Of a DNA stretch of 64,000 bases, positions 61,314-64,000 are shown piece after piece. How positions within the stretch are numbered: position 1 is the stretch's first letter; each line of letters starts with the position of its first letter. Under the pieces are notes generated by a model. It ran no database searches. It was given only the letters and a program-made list of their open reading frames with translations, and had not been told where the DNA came from. Origin of the DNA: Actinomyces oris (GTDB lineage Bacteria > Actinomycetota > Actinomycetes > Actinomycetales > Actinomycetaceae); assembly GCF_001929375.1 (NCBI RefSeq), contig NZ_MSGO01000032.1, positions 1 through 64,000 of the forward strand, in the 5' to 3' direction. The position numbers were made by a program, and so were the translations under genes.

Positions 61314-61319
61314 AGCCTA
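61314..61319 (-). promoter_or_regulatory. -10 box TAGGCT of the response regulator
   Basis: TAGGCT, 7 nt (GGGTTCC), GTG. The gene therefore has its own leaderless-type promoter in addition to possible read-through from the kinase. Confidence 0.5.
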
Positions 61320-61439
61320 GGTGCGTGCGCCCACACAATCACCATCCCAACGGCCCAGGCCCCAAGTGGCGCAGGCCGGTGAACTGCGCGCCGACCGGTA
61401 TCTCCCAGCCGGGCTGTTCAGATACTGGTTGGCGGCCAC

Positions 61440-63233
61440 TCAGCGGTCGGTACGGAGTGACTCCGCCGAGCGCCAGGGCAGGTGCGCGCTCACAACGAAC
61501 CTGCCCTGGCCGTCGGGGCCGGCGTGGAACGTGCCGCCGCAGATCGCCGCCCGTTGGGCCATGCCGCGCAGTCCCGAACCACTCTGGGGGTCACCGACCG
61601 TGACTCCGGGTCCTGACGCTGCGCCTCGGTCAGCGCCCGCGGCCTGAGGCCCCTCACCGGCCTCTGCGTCGTGAGTCTTCGACTCGGTCCGAGAGATCCG
61701 GTTGGAGCAGGTGATGTCGATACCGGTGTCCGGCCCACCCTCGACACGCAGCTGAACACTCGTACCGGGCGAGTGCTTGCGGGCGTTGGTCAAGGACTCC
61801 TGGACGATCCGGTAGACGGCTCGCGAGAGCACCTCATCGGCCTGCGCAGCACGGTCCAGGTAGATCGAGGAGCTGAGCGGCTGGCGGGCGGCAAGGACCC
61901 CGTCGACCACCTCTCTGAGGTCCTCCAGGCGCGGGGCGGGCTCGACCGCCCCCACCGGCTCGCGCAGCACGGCGAGCAGGGAACGCAGGTCCCGCATGGC
62001 GCCCTGGGCCTCCTGCCGCACACGCTGGGCGGCGGCCCGCGGATCATCCTCACCGAGGGCGTCGGCTGAGTCCGTGGCGTCCGAGCCCTCTGGGGCATTC
62101 GTGTTCTCCGACGTCTCCAGGACGCCTTGCTCCAGGGCGGCGGCGTGGAGGGCGAGCAGCGACAGGCGGTGGCCGAGTCCGTCATGCACCTCGCGAGCCA
62201 CCCGCTCACGCTCGGCCTGCAGGCTGACGGTGTCCGCCAACCGGGTGGAGGTCCGGGTCTGCTCCTGGGCGGTGCGCTCGGCCTGGGCTGAGGCGTCGGC
62301 CGCCTCCCGGGCGCGGCGTCGTGCCTTCTTCTCCCCGTCACGCGCACGCAGCCACAGTCCGACGGCGACCGGCAGGGACATGCCCACCACCGCGAGGAAC
62401 AGCACCTGCGGCACCGACACATGGGTCGCGGCATGGGGGTCAAGGGGAGGAGAGGAGTTGAAGGCACCGATCATCGAGTTCCCGGTGGCCCCGTAGCTCG
62501 CGTCCCGGAAGAGCGCCACCAGGGTGCCGACGGCGAGCAGCGCGCCCGTGGCCCACGGGACAGGGTCGCGCAGGGACCGGGCCCGGCGCACCACGGTGGT
62601 GAAGGCGATGAGTCCCACCGTGGTGTCCAGGTAGACCCCGATGCCCGCGAGCGCCGAGGCGACCGTGATGGGCACCTGCCAGCGCCCGCGTAGGAAGACC
62701 GCCACGAGAAGCCCCAGCCCCGTGAGGAATCCAGCGGCTTCGAGCACTGGGTGGTGGCTCTCCTTGAGAACCTGCTCATGACCGAAACGTGTTCCCAGCG
62801 CGATGAGGAACCCCATGGCGCACAAAGCGAACAGGCCCAGGGATCGCAGGATCGTCAGGGTGACCTGTAAAGCATGGCGTTGCGACGGGGACAGGGACTG
62901 CGTGAACGACGGAGCCGGTCTTACAGGCGCGTACGGCGCAGGACTGGCGGGAGCCACAGTCATCGGGGGGCGGAAGCCCGGGCCCGGCGCCGCAGGAGTA
63001 CCGGGAGCAGCGGGATATACGGGATGCGGGGCGTACCCCGCGTACCCCTGGTACCCCGGATATCCCGGATAGGCGGGGTAGGGGTAGGACAGTGGGCTCG
63101 GCGGGTATGGCAGGGGCCTCACCCCGAAGGGGAGCGCAGTGGGCTCAGTCCGACCGCCCCCAGGGCCACCGCTCCAGCCCGGCACGGGTGGGGTACCGGG
63201 TGCAGGAGTGGGCGGATAGGTGGGGACTGACAT
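61440..63233 (-). CDS. Sensor histidine kinase (HisKA_3 / NarX-DesK type)
   Basis: This 597-aa protein starts at ATG 63233. The first 75 residues are Pro/Tyr/Gly-rich (YPGYPGYQGYAGY), a low-complexity cytosolic tail. A membrane part with several helices follows (LFALCAMGFLIALG, LEAAGFLTGLGLLVAVFL, VLFLAVVGMSLPVAVGLWL), then a coiled coil, the dimerisation/phospho-acceptor helix VAREVHDGLGHRLSLLALHAA (His) and an HATPase_c domain (IVQESLTNARKHSPG, then GSGLRGMAQRAAICGG). An acidic insert separates helix and ATPase domain. Partner of the regulator at 60545. Confidence 0.92.
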   Translation of the reverse strand: MSVPTYPPTPAPGTPPVPGWSGGPGGGRTEPTALPFGVRPLPYPPSPLSYPYPAYPGYPGYQGYAGYAPHPVYPAAPGTPAAPGPGFRPPMTVAPASPAPYAPVRPAPSFTQSLSPSQRHALQVTLTILRSLGLFALCAMGFLIALGTRFGHEQVLKESHHPVLEAAGFLTGLGLLVAVFLRGRWQVPITVASALAGIGVYLDTTVGLIAFTTVVRRARSLRDPVPWATGALLAVGTLVALFRDASYGATGNSMIGAFNSSPPLDPHAATHVSVPQVLFLAVVGMSLPVAVGLWLRARDGEKKARRRAREAADASAQAERTAQEQTRTSTRLADTVSLQAERERVAREVHDGLGHRLSLLALHAAALEQGVLETSENTNAPEGSDATDSADALGEDDPRAAAQRVRQEAQGAMRDLRSLLAVLREPVGAVEPAPRLEDLREVVDGVLAARQPLSSSIYLDRAAQADEVLSRAVYRIVQESLTNARKHSPGTSVQLRVEGGPDTGIDITCSNRISRTESKTHDAEAGEGPQAAGADRGAASGPGVTVGDPQSGSGLRGMAQRAAICGGTFHAGPDGQGRFVVSAHLPWRSAESLRTDR

Positions 63234-63239
63234 GTGCTC

Positions 63240-63245
63240 ACTGTA
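63240..63245 (-). promoter_or_regulatory. -10 box TACAGT of the histidine kinase
   Basis: TACAGT, 6 nt (GAGCAC), ATG 63233 on the minus strand; no Shine-Dalgarno. Confidence 0.5.
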
Positions 63246-63508
63246 GAACCGGGCACTGACACGCATGATCGCCCGATAGGACACGATTCGGGCGCTATGG
63301 CGCGGGAGGCATCGTCCTTTTGGACAGTCGCGATGAGTGCCCTTTCGGACGGCCGTCTCGGACTCATCGGTCGATGTGCGCGCCGCACGGCCGGGGCCAT
63401 CGTTGTTCCCGTCAGCTGATCCCGTCAGCCCCGGTGACGACTCACACCGTGATGGGCACTGCCGCATCCCGCTCAGTGCCTCACCTCCCGCATCTCGAAG
63501 GACCCATC

Positions 63509-64000
63509 ATGACCAGCCCCGTCAACCCAGTCCCGTCCTCGCCCGCAGGTGTCCCCACCGCGGGCTTCCCCACCCCGGCCCCAGGCATGGGCTTCCCCGC
63601 CCCCGAGCCGAAGCGCTCCTGGTTCGCCCGGCACAAGATCCTCACCGGTATCGGCGCCTTCGTCGCCGTCGGCATGATCGCCTCCGCGCTCAACGGTGGT
63701 GCGGACTCGGGCGACTCGAGCACTGCCACCACTCCGCCCTCCGCCCAGTCGATGGCCAGCGCGCCCGCTCAACAGACCGCCGGCCAGGACTCCGCAGCCG
63801 TACCCAGCCCCCAGCAGCAGGAGCCGGCAAAGGACGGCGATAAGTCGGACTCCGCACTGAGCTTCCCCGGGAAGCAGAGCGGCGACGTCGTCGGAAACGC
63901 CGGTGACACGATCGACGACGGCGGTATCAAGGTCAGCGCCACACCTGTGGTCGCGGGTGACGCCACCCTGGGCCCCACCGCCTGCTCGACCATCACGATC
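63509..64000 (+). CDS. Membrane-anchored secreted protein, 3' end outside window
   Basis: A frame from ATG 63509 (GAAGGA upstream) stays open for 164 codons to the window edge. It starts MTSPVNPVPSSPAGVPTAGF, with a Pro-rich cytosolic stretch, a basic turn and one hydrophobic segment (about 45-65, KILTGIGAFVAVGMIASAL), then an outer linker rich in Ser, Gln and Asp, and the beginning of a folded domain (GNAGDTIDDGGIKVSATPVVAGDATLG). The last part resembles DUF4352-type immunoglobulin-like domains of exported actinobacterial proteins. It is divergent from the histidine kinase and may be its target. Confidence 0.75.
   Translation, partial: MTSPVNPVPSSPAGVPTAGFPTPAPGMGFPAPEPKRSWFARHKILTGIGAFVAVGMIASALNGGADSGDSSTATTPPSAQSMASAPAQQTAGQDSAAVPSPQQQEPAKDGDKSDSALSFPGKQSGDVVGNAGDTIDDGGIKVSATPVVAGDATLGPTACSTITI

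Overview
The window reads as a chromosomal segment of a high-GC Gram-positive bacterium, most likely an Actinomyces-type organism (inference). Supporting signs are the FhaA-FhaB-PstP-RodA/FtsW-PbpA-PknA-PknB cluster, strong GC bias at third codon positions, frequent GTG starts, and many genes whose start codon sits 6-7 nt after a TAnnnT -10 box, which suggests leaderless mRNAs. Most of the window is ordinary core genome, broken by lower-GC or repeat-rich accessory patches.

Layout. 1-1.7 kb: the end of an unknown gene, then rarA. 1.8-6.1 kb: a minus-strand type VII secretion accessory cassette (WXG100-like protein, a 402-aa coiled-coil/glycine-zipper candidate toxin, two paralogous 3-TM candidate immunity proteins, two small accessory proteins). 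6.2-7.1 kb: an internally deleted IS1634-family element with perfect 14-bp ends. 7.2-12.5 kb: a membrane beta-propeller protein and a pullulanase-type debranching enzyme. 12.7-16.4 kb: an orphan response regulator, a frameshifted esterase, gene relics and a low-GC membrane protein. 16.4-20.6 kb: a winged-helix regulator with its membrane partner and twin operators, then a flippase with a kinase-like middle domain. 20.7-26.7 kb: a frameshifted lipoprotein peptidase, a DHA2 efflux pump (the two share an iterated upstream element), an inositol-phosphatase family enzyme and a CycA-like permease. 26.8-31.9 kb: a DUF2079 protein, two fluoride channels, a DsbA-like protein and a ROK glucokinase.

32-36.9 kb: an HTH-fused MNT/HEPN toxin-antitoxin pair, an AI-2E family transporter, an alpha/beta hydrolase, luxS and a membrane-tethered AlbA_2 protein. 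37-45 kb is an accessory hot spot: an eroded MMPL gene, a DUF559-like gene between two 122-bp inverted-terminus repeats, mtnN, an AAA ATPase/DUF4276 pair plus HxlR/NmrA genes between two 114-bp direct repeats, an IS481 relic, and a MerR-carboxymuconolactone decarboxylase operon. 45.4-50.7 kb: an AAE-type exchanger, the CstA-YbdD pyruvate/peptide importer and a VanZ protein. 50.9-60.2 kb: tRNA-Leu(CAG) and the Ser/Thr kinase and cell-wall cluster. 60.5-64 kb: a two-component system and the start of a membrane-anchored secreted protein.

The most interesting structure is a roughly 77-bp miniature inverted-repeat element present in three copies. One copy, with a 5-bp target duplication, sits in frame inside one of the two candidate immunity genes (81 bp added, paralogue uninterrupted). 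Another supplies the last codons and stop of a low-GC membrane protein. Second is the AAA/DUF4276 cassette bracketed by 114-bp repeats that duplicate the 3' end of the neighbouring thiamine-binding gene. All functions are read from sequence patterns by eye; no database search was run.
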